A DNA stretch of 64,000 nt from Herbaspirillum sp. AP02 (GCF_015767275.1 NZ_JADWMY010000008.1:124001-188000), one strand, 5' to 3'. Shown: positions 42,045 through 52,083, counted from the stretch's first letter. The notes: generated from the sequence alone by a model not told the origin. Numbers and translations: made by a program.

Positions 42045-44840
42045 TCAGGGCTGTCCTGCCTTGGCCTTGACCTCGTCTCGCGCAATGACCACGGTCATGC
42101 GCGCCGGATCAAGATACTTGCGCACCGCTGCATTGAGTTGCACCAGCGTCAGGTCGGCCAGTTTCAAATCCAGCTGCTGTTGCCACAGGAAGCTGCGGTC
42201 CAGGTTCATCAGCGCCGTCCAGCTGGTGGCGATGCCGCCATCGCCGGCGCGCTGCTGGTTGCGCTGCTGCAGGATGCCGGACTTGGCGCGCAGCAGTTCT
42301 TCGTCCGTGAAGCCATCCTTGATCAGGCGGATGATTTCCTCACGTACGGCGGCATCGACCTTGTCCAGATTCTGCGGGGCCGCGATGGCACGCACGCTGA
42401 AGTAGCCCGCATCACTGATGGCGCCCACCTGCAGGCCGCTGTTGATGCCGTAGGACAGACCATCCTGCTGGCGGATACGGTCGGCCAGGCGTGACTTCAG
42501 GCTGGAGCCGCCCAGCAGATAATTGGCCACCGCCAGCGCTGGATAGTCGGGATCGTCATCGCGCAGGCGGATGTTCTGGCGCGCCAGATAGACGCCGTTT
42601 TCCTTGTCGGGAGTATCGATCACGATACGCTTGGCCGGGATATCGGCCCAGGTGTGCAAGACCCGTGCATAGGGGGCCGGGCTGGCCCAGCCGGCGAAGG
42701 CCTGGTCGATGGCGGCACGGGTGGCCTGGACGTCGAAGTCACCGACGATGGCCAGCTCGCCATGGGAGGCGCCATAGAAGCGCTTGTGGAAGGCCTTGAC
42801 CTGTTCCAGCGTGACCGCCTGCACCGCGGCAATGCGCTGCTCCAGCGTTTGCGCGGCACGCCAGTCGCCGCTGGGGTAGTGGTCGAAGTGCAGTTGCAGG
42901 GCTTCGGCAGCACGGGCGTCTGGCTCCTCGCGGGTGGCTTCCAGCGCTGCCAGCGTTTCATTCTTCAGTTGCGTGAATTCGGCCGGGTCCATGCGCGGAT
43001 GGCGCAGTACCTCGCCTGCCAGCGCCAGTGCCGGTACCAGGTTGTCGCGGGTGGTCTGGAATCGATAGACGTTGCCATTGATCTTCAGGCGCGTGAATTC
43101 ATCCGCCAGTTGACGACGATCCAGTTTCTCGGTGCCGCGCAGGAGCATGGCAGCCGTCAACTGGGCCACGGCACGCTGGCCGAACAGGCCCTGGGCATCG
43201 CCGAATTCCAGGTTCATGCTCACCGATACCGTCTGGCCACGCGACTTCTTGGGCAGCAGTGCCAGGTTCAACGTGGCGTGCGGCGGCTGTTCCGGTGCGA
43301 TGCGGGTGGTGCGCTGTTCGATGTTGCCGGGTGCCGGGTCAAAGGCTTCTCCTGAAGCGATGGCGGGGCGCGGCTGGTATTGCGCCAGCAGTGCCTCCAC
43401 GCTGGGTGCGGCAGGGACCTCGCTGCGTCGCGGATGATCTTCCGGCAGGTACAGGCCCACCGTGCGATTGTCGCGGCGGAAATACCTGGCGGCCGCTGCA
43501 GCGATGTCGGCACTGCCCAGGCGCTGCTCCAGATCGCGGTCGATGAATACCAGGCGCCAGTCACCACGTGCAATCGCATTGGACATCGCCACGGCCATCT
43601 GCTGCGGATTGTTTTGCAGTGTCTCGAAGTTGTTCCCGCTCTCGCGATGCAGGCGCGCCACCTCCTCGGCCGTCGGCGGCGTGGTGCTGAAGGACTCCAC
43701 GGCTGCGATCATGGCCTGCTTGACCGGTTCGATGTCGGCCCCGGCCTTGAGCTGCGCCACGATCATCTGCAGCCCCGGTGCGAAGCCGCTGAGCTGCATC
43801 GGATAGACCGCCGTCGCCAGTCCCGTCTCCACCAGTGACTTGTGCAGCCGGCCGTTGGGCGTGTCGGCCAGGATATCGCTGGCGAAGGAGAGGGCGGTCG
43901 CGTCCGGGTGCAGCGCGGAAGGCATCTTGTAGCCCAGCGCCACCAGTTGCAGGTCGCCGCGACGGCGGATGGCGAACTGGCGTTCGCCGTCCTGGGTCGG
44001 TTCCACGGTCCAGAATTCCGGCAGCTTGCGCTTGGGGCGGGGCAGGCGACCAAACGTCTGGTTGACCCATTGCACGACCTCGGCCGGCGCGAACTTGCCG
44101 GCGATCAGCAGCACGGCATTGTCCGGCTGGTAGTAGGTGCGATAGAAGGCCTGCAGGTTGTCGATGCGGACATTCTCGATGTCGCTGCGCGCACCGATGG
44201 TATTGCGGCCATAGCTGTGCCAGTCGTAGGCCACGCTCTGCATGCGCTTCAACATCACCCGCGAGGGTGAGGTTTCGCCCGCTTCGAATTCGTTGCGCAC
44301 CACGGTCATCTCGCTGTCGAGGTCCTTGCGCGCAATCCTGGAATTGACCATGCGATCGGCTTCCATGGCGATGGCCCATTGCAGGTTGTCCTGGCCGGCC
44401 TGGAAGGTCTCGTAGTAGTTGGTGCGGTCCAGCCAGGTGGTGCCATTGAAGTTCATGCCGCGCTTGCTGAACTCCTGGGGAATGGCCGGATAGCGCGGCG
44501 ATCCCTTGAACATCAGATGTTCCAGCAGGTGCGCCATGCCGGTCTCGCCGTAGTTCTCGTGGCGTGAGCCGACCAGGTAGGTGATGTTGACGGTGACGGT
44601 GGGCTTGGAGTCATCCGGCAGCAGCAAGAGCTTGAAGCCATTGGCAAAACGGTATTCGCTGATGCCCTCGGCACTGGGCCCGGCGGTCACACCAGGCGGC
44701 AACGCCAGGGACGCACCGGTGGCGGCCGTGGTGGCGCTGGCCGGGGGGGCCGCGGCAGTGGCAGCGTATGAAGCCGGGGTCGCAAGGGCGACGCCCAGGC
44801 TGAGGGAGAGGAGGGCGAGGCGCAGATGACGCAAGGACAA
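42045..44840 (-). CDS. Periplasmic M16-family zinc metallopeptidase
   Basis: The protein has 931 residues starting with TTG at 44840 (GGAG upstream). A signal peptide ends near SYAA. The inverted zinc motif HLLEH is at 104-108, and the third ligand is Glu184, exactly 76 residues after Glu108-His spacing expected for M16 (VRNEFEAGE). A second, inactive M16 pair occupies the C-terminal half (around GELAIVGDFDVQATRAAIDQ), making the four-domain clam-shell of M16B/pitrilysin-like proteases. It probably degrades peptides in the periplasm. It is a single gene. Confidence 0.92.
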   Translation of the reverse strand: MSLRHLRLALLSLSLGVALATPASYAATAAAPPASATTAATGASLALPPGVTAGPSAEGISEYRFANGFKLLLLPDDSKPTVTVNITYLVGSRHENYGETGMAHLLEHLMFKGSPRYPAIPQEFSKRGMNFNGTTWLDRTNYYETFQAGQDNLQWAIAMEADRMVNSRIARKDLDSEMTVVRNEFEAGETSPSRVMLKRMQSVAYDWHSYGRNTIGARSDIENVRIDNLQAFYRTYYQPDNAVLLIAGKFAPAEVVQWVNQTFGRLPRPKRKLPEFWTVEPTQDGERQFAIRRRGDLQLVALGYKMPSALHPDATALSFASDILADTPNGRLHKSLVETGLATAVYPMQLSGFAPGLQMIVAQLKAGADIEPVKQAMIAAVESFSTTPPTAEEVARLHRESGNNFETLQNNPQQMAVAMSNAIARGDWRLVFIDRDLEQRLGSADIAAAAARYFRRDNRTVGLYLPEDHPRRSEVPAAPSVEALLAQYQPRPAIASGEAFDPAPGNIEQRTTRIAPEQPPHATLNLALLPKKSRGQTVSVSMNLEFGDAQGLFGQRAVAQLTAAMLLRGTEKLDRRQLADEFTRLKINGNVYRFQTTRDNLVPALALAGEVLRHPRMDPAEFTQLKNETLAALEATREEPDARAAEALQLHFDHYPSGDWRAAQTLEQRIAAVQAVTLEQVKAFHKRFYGASHGELAIVGDFDVQATRAAIDQAFAGWASPAPYARVLHTWADIPAKRIVIDTPDKENGVYLARQNIRLRDDDPDYPALAVANYLLGGSSLKSRLADRIRQQDGLSYGINSGLQVGAISDAGYFSVRAIAAPQNLDKVDAAVREEIIRLIKDGFTDEELLRAKSGILQQRNQQRAGDGGIATSWTALMNLDRSFLWQQQLDLKLADLTLVQLNAAVRKYLDPARMTVVIARDEVKAKAGQP

Positions 44841-44935
44841 GATGGACTCCAGCAGGAAGACGGATGCGAGGGTGGAATGGTAGACCCAGCCGCATTGTAG
44901 CCTCAGCGATACGGCCCCATGCGCTGCGCGCAGGC

Positions 44936-44970
44936 AAAAAAATCGCCGCCGTGGCGGACCAGGGCGGCGC
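44936..44970 (-). terminator. Terminator of yggX
   Basis: Read on the minus strand, the stem CGCCGCC/GGCGGCG is followed by a seven-T run. It lies about 40 bases after the yggX stop. Confidence 0.75.
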
Positions 44971-45010
44971 TGTGCGAGTGGGCAGCCCTCCAGGCGACCC
45001 GGCCTCGCGC

Positions 45011-45283
45011 TTATTCGCTGGGCGGTACGAAACCGGCAGCCGCATCGGCGCCTTCACCGAAGAAATGCTTTTCCATCTGCGCGGCCAGGTACTTGCGGGC
45101 GCGGGCATCGGCCAGCATCAGGCGGTTTTCGTTGACCAGCATGGTCTGATGCTTGAGCCAGGCGGCCCATGCTTCCTTGGAGACGCTTTCATAGATGCGC
45201 TTGCCCAGTTCGCCCGGATAGGGCGGGAAGTCCAGGCCTTCGGCTTCCTTGTTCAGTTTGATGCAGTGGACCATGCGTGCCAT
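45011..45283 (-). CDS. yggX: Fe(2+)-trafficking protein YggX
   Basis: The protein has 90 residues, with the family start [20 protein letters not shown], the conserved Cys7, [39 protein letters not shown] and [13 protein letters not shown]. YggX is a small cytosolic protein that protects iron-sulfur clusters from oxidative damage and helps iron handling. It lies downstream of argA on the same strand, about 95 bases away, and has its own terminator. Confidence 0.96.
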   Translation of the reverse strand: MARMVHCIKLNKEAEGLDFPPYPGELGKRIYESVSKEAWAAWLKHQTMLVNENRLMLADARARKYLAAQMEKHFFGEGADAAAGFVPPSE

Positions 45284-45378
45284 GTCGATTCCTTGGTTCG
45301 TTAAGATGAAATGCCTGGGACGGGCGGGCCTGCGATGGGGTCAGCGGTTGAGCCTGCTCACGTCCTGACGAAAAAAAT

Positions 45379-46692
45379 TCAATACAGGTTCTTGATCAGC
45401 ACCTGTGATTTGCGTTGCCAGTTGTAGATCTGCTGGCGGTCCTGCGGCAGGTCGTTCACCCCCGCCAGCACGAAGCCGCGCTTGAGGAACCAGTGCGAGG
45501 TGCGCGTGGTGAGCACGAACAGCTTGGTCAGTCCGGCTTCGCGGGCGCGGGTCTCGATGTGTTTCAGGATGCGGTCGCCGTCGCCCTGGCCTTGCACTTC
45601 CGGATTGACCGTCAGGCAGGCCATCTCGCCCATGCGTGCCTCGGGGAAGGGATAGAGGGCGGCGCAACCGAAGATGACGTTGTCGTGCTCGATTACCGAG
45701 AAGTAATGGATTTCGCGCTCGATCAGTTCGCGGCCGCGCTTGACCAGCGTGCCATCGGCTTCCAGCGGTTCGATCAGTTTCAGGATGCCGCCTACGTCCT
45801 CGATGGTGGCCTGGCGCAGGCTTTCCAGGTTTTCGTAGGTGACCATGGTGCCCACGCCGTCGTGGGTGAACAGTTCCAGCAGGGCCGAACCATCGGTGGC
45901 AAACGGCACGATGTGGGCACGCGAGACGCCCGCATTGCAGGCCTTGACCACGCTGGCGAGGTAGAAGGCGGCATCCGACGGCAGGAAACCCGCCGACAGC
46001 ACCGCTTCGGCCTGGTGCGAGGACAGCTCGCGGATTTCGGCCCCGGCGGCGTCCTTCATCATCGGTGTTTCCGACAGGAAGATCAGCTTTTCCGCGCGCA
46101 GCGCGATGGCCGCCGAGACCGCCACGTCTTCCATGGTCAGGTTGAAGGCTTCCCCGGTGGGCGAGAATCCCAGCGGCGAGAGCAGGACGATGCCGCCGGC
46201 ATTCATGATCGGCTGGATCACGTCGGCGGCAATCTTGCGCACCACGCCGGTCAGTTGCAGGTCCACGCCATCGAAGACGCCCATCGGACGGGCCGTGACG
46301 AAATTGCCGGAAATGACGCGGATGGCCGAATGCGCCATCGGCGTATTGGGCAAGCCCTGGCTGAAGGCGGCCTCGATATCCAGGCGCAGCTCACCGGCAG
46401 CTTCCTTGGCGCATTCCAGGGCGGTGCTGTCGGTGACGCGCAGGCCATTGTGAAAGCGCGCCTCGACGTTACGCAGTGCCAGTTGCTCGGCCACCTGCGG
46501 GCGCGAGCCGTGTACCACCACCACCCGGATGCCCAGGGCGTGCAGCAGCGAGAGGTCCTGGGCCAGTACCTGCAGGTCGCCGGCCGTGACCAGCTCACCC
46601 GGGAAGGCGACCACGAAGGTCTTGCCGCGGAAGGCGTGGACATAGGGCGCGACGGAACGCAGCCAGTTGACGAATTCGGTCTGTTTTTCCAT
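45379..46692 (-). CDS. argA: Amino-acid N-acetyltransferase (N-acetylglutamate synthase)
   Basis: The protein has 437 residues from ATG 46692 (MEKQTEFVNWLRSVAPYVHA). The N-terminal two thirds is an amino acid kinase-like domain (FRGKTFVVAFPGELVTAG, IRVVVVHGSRPQV), which binds arginine as feedback inhibitor; the C-terminal GNAT domain (MACLTVNPEVQGQGDGDRIL) makes the acetyl transfer from acetyl-CoA to glutamate. This is the first step of arginine biosynthesis. A TATAAT lies at 46705-46700, so the transcript would be leaderless or nearly so. An in-frame ATG at 46701 overlaps that element and is less likely. Confidence 0.96.
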   Translation of the reverse strand: MEKQTEFVNWLRSVAPYVHAFRGKTFVVAFPGELVTAGDLQVLAQDLSLLHALGIRVVVVHGSRPQVAEQLALRNVEARFHNGLRVTDSTALECAKEAAGELRLDIEAAFSQGLPNTPMAHSAIRVISGNFVTARPMGVFDGVDLQLTGVVRKIAADVIQPIMNAGGIVLLSPLGFSPTGEAFNLTMEDVAVSAAIALRAEKLIFLSETPMMKDAAGAEIRELSSHQAEAVLSAGFLPSDAAFYLASVVKACNAGVSRAHIVPFATDGSALLELFTHDGVGTMVTYENLESLRQATIEDVGGILKLIEPLEADGTLVKRGRELIEREIHYFSVIEHDNVIFGCAALYPFPEARMGEMACLTVNPEVQGQGDGDRILKHIETRAREAGLTKLFVLTTRTSHWFLKRGFVLAGVNDLPQDRQQIYNWQRKSQVLIKNLY

Positions 46693-46699
46693 GACGCGC

Positions 46700-46705
46700 A
46701 TTATA
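46700..46705 (-). promoter_or_regulatory. -10 element of argA (leaderless-type promoter)
   Basis: On the minus strand TATAAT ends eight bases before the argA ATG, placing the transcript start at or within a base or two of the start codon. The -35 region is poor. Confidence 0.45.
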
Positions 46706-46861
46706 ACCAGCGTCGGCGCTGGGCGTAGGCTTGCGCGCTGCCAGCGGCCAGATTTCTTGCGGGGATGTTGCAAAGCGGGACCAATGGGCCGACCAGCACA
46801 CCGGGCAAAGCCAGGCCAAGCTGCATCAACTAGCACCATGGGCCCGGCAGCCGCCTGCAGC

Positions 46862-46890
46862 CTGACCGGGCGGGCCGTGGCAGGTATAAT
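46862..46890 (+). promoter_or_regulatory. Sigma-70 promoter of hrpA, leaderless-type
   Basis: CTGACC at 46862-46867, a 17-base spacer and a perfect TATAAT at 46885-46890. The hrpA ATG is at 46900, so transcription should begin zero to three bases before it. Confidence 0.6.
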
Positions 46891-46899
46891 GTCGGCCTC

Positions 46900-49800
46900 A
46901 TGTCCGTTACCAAAGCACCCACCACTCCCCCCGCCGCCCAGCCGCAGAAGAACCCGCAGCAGGAGCGCCCCGGCAGGGACCCCAGCGACCGCAATGACCG
47001 CAACGGCCGCGAAGGACGCGGCCCGCGCCGCGCCGATCCCTCCGCCCAAGCCGCGCCGCCGGTGCGCAACCCGCTGCCGCCGGTGACCTTCCCGGAAGAG
47101 CTGCCGGTCTCTGGCCGCCGCCACGAGATCGCCGAGGCGCTGCGCCGCCACCAGGTCGTCATCGTCAGCGGCGAGACCGGTTCCGGCAAGACCACCCAGT
47201 TGCCCAAGATCTGCCTGGAGCTGGGCCGTGGCGAAAAGGGCTTGATCGGCCACACCCAGCCGCGCCGTATCGCCGCCTCGTCCACTGCCAAGCGCATCGC
47301 CCAGGAACTCAATTCCCCACCCGGCGAGCTGGTCGGCTACAAGGTGCGCTTCAACGACACGCTGTCCAAGGGCGCCTGGATCAAGCTGATGACCGACGGC
47401 ATCCTGCTGGCCGAGACCCAGACCGATCCGCTGCTGCGCCAGTACGACACCATCATCATCGACGAGGCGCATGAACGTAGCCTCAACATCGATTTCCTGC
47501 TGGGCTACCTCAAGCAATTGCTGCCCAAGCGCCCCGACCTGAAGATCATCATCACCTCGGCCACCATCGACGCCGACCGCTTCGCCCGCCATTTCGGCCG
47601 CGAGGTCAAGGGCGAGATCGTGCCGGCGCCGGTGATCGAGGTCTCGGGTCGCCTGTATCCGGTGGAAATCCGTTATCGCCCCATCGACAACGCCGACCGC
47701 AGCGGTGTCTCCACCGAGGTGGCGCAGGCCCGCGCCCGTGCCGAAGGCCGTGCCAGTCAGGCCCAGAAAGACCGCGAACAACGCGACCTGATGGATGCCG
47801 TGGTCGATGCCGTCGATGAACTGGCCCGCATCGGCTCGGGCGACGTGCTGGTATTCCTCCCGGGCGAGCGCGAGATTCGCGACGCCGCCGAGGCGCTGCG
47901 CAAGCACCATCCGCCGCATGTGGAAATCCTGCCGCTGTTTGCCCGCCTGTCGGCGCAGGATCAGGAGCGCGTCTTCAAGACCAGCAATGCCCGACGCATC
48001 GTGCTGGCCACCAACGTGGCCGAGACCTCGCTGACGGTGCCGGGCATCCGCTACGTGGTCGATGCCGGCCTGGCGCGCGTCAAGCGCTACAGCTACCGCA
48101 ACAAGGTCGAGCAATTGCAGATCGAACCGGTGGCGCAGTCGGCCGCCAACCAGCGCGCCGGCCGTTGCGGCCGGGTGGCGGCAGGCGTGTGCATCCGTCT
48201 GTATGACGAGCAGGATTTCCTGCAACGCCCCAAGTTCACCGACCCGGAAATCCTGCGCTCCTCGCTGGCCTCGGTCATCCTGCGCATGAAGTCGCTGCAC
48301 CTGACCGACGTCGAGAGCTTCCCCTTCATCGAGCCGCCCCTTGGCCGCGCCATCGCCGATGGCTACCAGCTCCTGCAGGAACTGGGCGCAGTGGAAGAGC
48401 AGGACGGCGTGAACCGCCTCACGCCCCTGGGCAAGCAGCTGGCGCGCCTGCCGCTGGACCCGCGTGTGGGCCGCATGATCCTGGCCGGTCGCGACAATGC
48501 CTGCCTGACAGAATTGCTGATCATCGCCGCCGCCGTCTCGGTGCAGGACCCGCGTGACCGGCCGATGGATGCCCAGAACGCGGCCGACAACGCCCACAAG
48601 AAATTCGCCGATGAAAAATCCGAGTTCGCCAGCTACCTGAAGATATGGAAGTGGTTCGAAGACGCCATCGCCCACAAGAAGTCCAACCGCCAGTTGCAGG
48701 AACACTGCCGCGAGAACTTCCTCTCGCAGCTGCGCTTGCGCGAGTGGCGCGACGTCCATTCGCAATTGCTGACCATCGTCAAGGAGCAGGGCTGGCGTCT
48801 CAACGAAGCCCCGGCCACCTATGACCAGCTGCACCTGGCCCTGTTGACAGGTCTGCTGGGCAACGTCGGCTTCAAGAGCGAGGACGATGCCCAGTACCTG
48901 GGTGCGCGCGGCATCAAGTTCAACATCTGGCCCGGTGCGCACCTCACCAAAAAGCCTGGTCGCTGGGTGATGGCTGCCGAGCTGATCGATACCGCCCGGC
49001 TGTATGCCCGTTGCGTGGCCAACATCCAGCCCGAATGGCTGGAAAAGCTGGGTGGCCACCTGTTGAAAAAATCCTGGGGCGAGCCACGCTGGGAAAAGCG
49101 CGCCGCACAAGTCACCGCTTCCGAACGCGCTACGCTGTACGGACTGGTGGTGTATAGCCAGCGCCGTATCAACTACGGCAACATCCATCCGGTCGAGGCC
49201 CGCGAGATCTTCATTCGCGATGGGTTGGTCGGTGGCGACTTCGACACCCGCGCTCCCTTCTTCGCGCACAACCAGAAGCTGGTTCGCGAGATCGAGAACC
49301 TGGAACACAAGTCGCGCCGCCTCGACGTGCTGGTGGACGATGCGCTCATCATCGGGTTCTACGACAAGCTGATCCCGCACGACATCTGCAATGGCGTGGA
49401 TTTCGAGAAATGGCACAAGCAGGCCACTGCCGCCGATCCCAAGCTGCTCCACCTGAACCGCGACGACCTGATGCGCCACGAGGCGGCCGGCGTCACCACC
49501 GAGCTTTTCCCCAAGACCATGAACGTGGCCGGCATCGCCATGGCGCTGTCCTACCACTTCGAACCGGGCGCCCCGCGTGACGGCGTCACCCTGACCGTGC
49601 CGCTGTATGCCCTGAACCAGGTCTCGGCGGACCGCTGTGAATGGCTGGTGCCGGGCATGCTCAAGGAAAAGGTGCATCTGCTGCTCAAATCGTTGCCGCA
49701 GAAGCTGCGCCGCCACTGTGTGCCGCTGCCCGACTACGCCGCTCGTTTCTGCGAGCGCATGGAAGAGCGCAAGACCTTCGCTCGCGGCAACCTGATCGAT

Positions 49801-51015
49801 GCCATCATTGCCGACATCCGCGAACAGATCACCCTGCTGGTCAAGCCCAGCGACTTCAAGCAGGAGACGCTGTCAGCCCACCATGCGATGAACTTCAAGA
49901 TCGTCGACGAGCATGGACGGCAACTGGAAATGGGCCGTAACCTCGCTGCACTGCAGGCCGAGTTCGGCGGCCAGGCGCGCCAGCAGTTCCAGAAGCTGGC
50001 CGAGCAGGTCGCCATTGCACCGCGTGACGATGGCGAGGACGAGGGTGCCGTGCCGGCGGCCCAGAAGACGGCGCCCAAGGGCGCGGCGACCTCTACCTCC
50101 AACTCCACCTCGCCGGCCTCTTCGGCCTCCGCTGCCCCCGCTTCTTCAGGCGAATACAGCAATCTCACCGGCTGGAGCTTTGGCGAGTTGCCCGAACTGC
50201 TGGAAATCACCCGAGGCAGCGGCAAGCAGGCACAGACGCTGATTGGCTTCCCGGCGCTGGTGGACCGCAAGACCCATTGCGACCTGGAAGTCTTCGACGA
50301 CCCGGCCGAGGCTGCGCGCTTCCATTACGCCGGCCTGCGTCGCCTGTTCGCACTGCAGATGAAGGAGCAGCTGAAGTATCTGGAAAAGAACATCCCCGGC
50401 CTGCAGCAGATGGGCATGCAATTCATGGCCCTGGGGTCGCAAGAGGAATTGCGCGAGCAGATCCTGAATGCCGGCCTGGAACGCGCCTTCCTGCAGGACC
50501 CGCTGCCGCGCAATGCGGACGAATTCAATCGTCGGCGCGACGAAGGCAAGGCCCGCCTGGGTTTGCTGGTCAACGAGATCGCCCGCCTGTGTGGCCAGAT
50601 CCTGGCCGAGTATCACGCGCTGCCCAAGAAGCTGCAGGGCATCAAGGCCCACGCCCAGGCCGCGGCCGACATGCAGGCGCAGCTTTCGCAACTGGTGGGC
50701 AAGCGCTTCGTGGCCGAGACCGACTATGGCAACCTCAGCCACTATCCGCGCTACCTCAAGGCCGTCAACGTGCGCCTGGACAAGCTGCGCGCCGACCCGG
50801 CCCGTGATACGCGCCTGTTGGGCGAGTGGAACTCGGTGGCGCTGCCTTACCAGCGTGCCCTGAAGGACCGCGCCGGCCGGGCCGATCCCAAGATGACCGA
50901 GTTCCGCTGGATGCTGGAGGAATTGCGTGTGTCGCTGTATGCGCAGGAGCTGAAGACGCCCATGCCGGTGTCGGTGAAGCGCTTGCAGAAGGTGTGGGAG
51001 AGCATGCAGAGGTGA
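46900..51015 (+). CDS. hrpA: ATP-dependent RNA helicase HrpA
   Basis: The protein has 1371 residues. A disordered Arg/Pro-rich N-terminus of about 60 residues is followed by the DEAH helicase core: Walker A GETGSGKTT at 91-99, DEAH at 188-191, SATIDADRF (motif III), VAETSLTVPGI (motif V) and QRAGRCGR (motif VI). The HA2/winged region and the large C-terminal HrpA-specific part (DUF3418) follow, interrupted by a Ser/Thr/Ala-rich linker around 1050-1085. HrpA unwinds RNA and helps rescue stalled ribosomes. The last 340 bases are nearly duplicated at 54023-54361. Confidence 0.97.
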   Translation: MSVTKAPTTPPAAQPQKNPQQERPGRDPSDRNDRNGREGRGPRRADPSAQAAPPVRNPLPPVTFPEELPVSGRRHEIAEALRRHQVVIVSGETGSGKTTQLPKICLELGRGEKGLIGHTQPRRIAASSTAKRIAQELNSPPGELVGYKVRFNDTLSKGAWIKLMTDGILLAETQTDPLLRQYDTIIIDEAHERSLNIDFLLGYLKQLLPKRPDLKIIITSATIDADRFARHFGREVKGEIVPAPVIEVSGRLYPVEIRYRPIDNADRSGVSTEVAQARARAEGRASQAQKDREQRDLMDAVVDAVDELARIGSGDVLVFLPGEREIRDAAEALRKHHPPHVEILPLFARLSAQDQERVFKTSNARRIVLATNVAETSLTVPGIRYVVDAGLARVKRYSYRNKVEQLQIEPVAQSAANQRAGRCGRVAAGVCIRLYDEQDFLQRPKFTDPEILRSSLASVILRMKSLHLTDVESFPFIEPPLGRAIADGYQLLQELGAVEEQDGVNRLTPLGKQLARLPLDPRVGRMILAGRDNACLTELLIIAAAVSVQDPRDRPMDAQNAADNAHKKFADEKSEFASYLKIWKWFEDAIAHKKSNRQLQEHCRENFLSQLRLREWRDVHSQLLTIVKEQGWRLNEAPATYDQLHLALLTGLLGNVGFKSEDDAQYLGARGIKFNIWPGAHLTKKPGRWVMAAELIDTARLYARCVANIQPEWLEKLGGHLLKKSWGEPRWEKRAAQVTASERATLYGLVVYSQRRINYGNIHPVEAREIFIRDGLVGGDFDTRAPFFAHNQKLVREIENLEHKSRRLDVLVDDALIIGFYDKLIPHDICNGVDFEKWHKQATAADPKLLHLNRDDLMRHEAAGVTTELFPKTMNVAGIAMALSYHFEPGAPRDGVTLTVPLYALNQVSADRCEWLVPGMLKEKVHLLLKSLPQKLRRHCVPLPDYAARFCERMEERKTFARGNLIDAIIADIREQITLLVKPSDFKQETLSAHHAMNFKIVDEHGRQLEMGRNLAALQAEFGGQARQQFQKLAEQVAIAPRDDGEDEGAVPAAQKTAPKGAATSTSNSTSPASSASAAPASSGEYSNLTGWSFGELPELLEITRGSGKQAQTLIGFPALVDRKTHCDLEVFDDPAEAARFHYAGLRRLFALQMKEQLKYLEKNIPGLQQMGMQFMALGSQEELREQILNAGLERAFLQDPLPRNADEFNRRRDEGKARLGLLVNEIARLCGQILAEYHALPKKLQGIKAHAQAAADMQAQLSQLVGKRFVAETDYGNLSHYPRYLKAVNVRLDKLRADPARDTRLLGEWNSVALPYQRALKDRAGRADPKMTEFRWMLEELRVSLYAQELKTPMPVSVKRLQKVWESMQR

Positions 51016-51051
51016 TTTCTACGTCCTACCGGTGGTTTCTCTCAGCGGTCC

Positions 51052-51801
51052 TTATGGAAATACGCGGAATTTCAACTGTTCAACTGCTTGCATAGTCTGC
51101 CGACGTGCAGTCCTTGAGAAGAAATCTGCATCCGTTGATAACTCACCGCTGAGCGGCAGAATGGCCAGAATTTTTCCAGATAAATCGGCGTTTTCCTTAT
51201 CGCTCCTGGTTTGCCACATTTCAAGAAATTGAGCCTTGCTATAGGTTCTGTTTCCCAGACTTGGATCGGCTAGCCAGACGGTGTCTTCATTGATGCCACG
51301 CAGAACCGAAAAATGATCATCCTTGCGGTGCTTGAGATACACCACAACCGGTGCCTTGAGTTTGGATAACTGCTCATAACTGGCCGCAAATCCTTGCGCC
51401 TTAAATCCAAATTTCGGCAGCACCATTTGCATGTCTTCGAAGGAAGCCTTTAAGTTTCCCTTGTCCATTGCCTTGAGTAAAGACTCCTCCGTGAGGGACT
51501 GTCCATAAAATCCATTGAGCAGAGTTGCCAAGGACGCTGCGCTACAAGAGTAGTCGAAGTCTTGCTTGACGACCTCTGCATCGCGTAGCCTTTTCCAACT
51601 CTGGATGGAGATGCCGAGTTGGGCAGTGTGCGTGCTTAGGGGAAGAATGCTGCCAGGGGAATTTTGTTTTCCTGAATAAGCAGGCGACTCTACAGAGACT
51701 GCAGAGGAGCAGGCGAAGAAATTAGCCAGAGAAAAGATGTTTGCGAGCGCGTTGGTTCGCAAAGTCGAGAATATCTTACTTCTTGGTTTTTTCATGTACA
51801 T
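51052..51801 (-). CDS. Exported C39-family cysteine peptidase (double-glycine leader peptidase type)
   Basis: The protein has 249 residues (247 if ATG 51795 is used). The first 35 residues contain a signal-like segment ending near FFACSSAVS, possibly a non-standard lipobox. The C39 catalytic set is complete: Gln80 (oxyanion hole) and Cys86 in VKQDFDYSCSAASLATLL, His163 in KDDHFSVLRG and Asp179 in WLADPSLGNR. Unlike bacteriocin exporters there is no ABC transporter part, so it should act in the periplasm, as FapD-type peptidases do. The gene overlaps the preceding membrane-protein gene by 20-26 bases, and its target is probably the leader-bearing protein at 52084-52527. Confidence 0.85.
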   Translation of the reverse strand: MYMKKPRSKIFSTLRTNALANIFSLANFFACSSAVSVESPAYSGKQNSPGSILPLSTHTAQLGISIQSWKRLRDAEVVKQDFDYSCSAASLATLLNGFYGQSLTEESLLKAMDKGNLKASFEDMQMVLPKFGFKAQGFAASYEQLSKLKAPVVVYLKHRKDDHFSVLRGINEDTVWLADPSLGNRTYSKAQFLEMWQTRSDKENADLSGKILAILPLSGELSTDADFFSRTARRQTMQAVEQLKFRVFP

Positions 51802-52030
51802 AGATGGCTAGTACAAAAAAAACGCCTAGACTTACCCCTAAGATGGCTGATCCTGCGACGGCCAAAAATGCTCCCCGTCCACTTTCAAAAACAAGAAGGT
51901 TGACCAAAGAAACAGTGAAGAAAATGGCGCTCGTCACAAAAAATACTTTGATCTTGCTCCATTTCTTTTGAGTGGAATATTCTGCCAGCATGCCGCCTAG
52001 CATCCCTGCCAATTCAATTATCAAGCTCAT
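51776..52030 (-). CDS. Small two- to three-helix membrane protein of the C39 cassette
   Basis: The protein has 84 residues from the ATG at 52030, preceded by GGGAG. An N-terminal hydrophobic helix (MSLIIELAGMLGGMLAEY), a short basic loop (STQKKWSKIK) and two strong membrane segments (FFVTSAIFFTVSLVNLLVF, AGSAILGVSLGVFFVLAIYV) are followed by a basic end (HEKTKK). No family is recognised. Its size and place between precursor and peptidase genes suit an immunity protein or an assembly helper. Confidence 0.65.
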   Translation of the reverse strand: MSLIIELAGMLGGMLAEYSTQKKWSKIKVFFVTSAIFFTVSLVNLLVFESGRGAFLAVAGSAILGVSLGVFFVLAIYVHEKTKK

Positions 52031-52083
52031 AAAATCTCCCAAAGGATGAGATGAGCCGCGCCTCATCTCATCCTTTTGCTTAG

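Noticed and set aside
46702..49716. A 1445-codon minus-strand frame joining argA to the antisense of hrpA
   Set aside because: Only the part below 46692 is argA; the upstream thousand codons are the shadow of the helicase gene, and argA has its own promoter and start.
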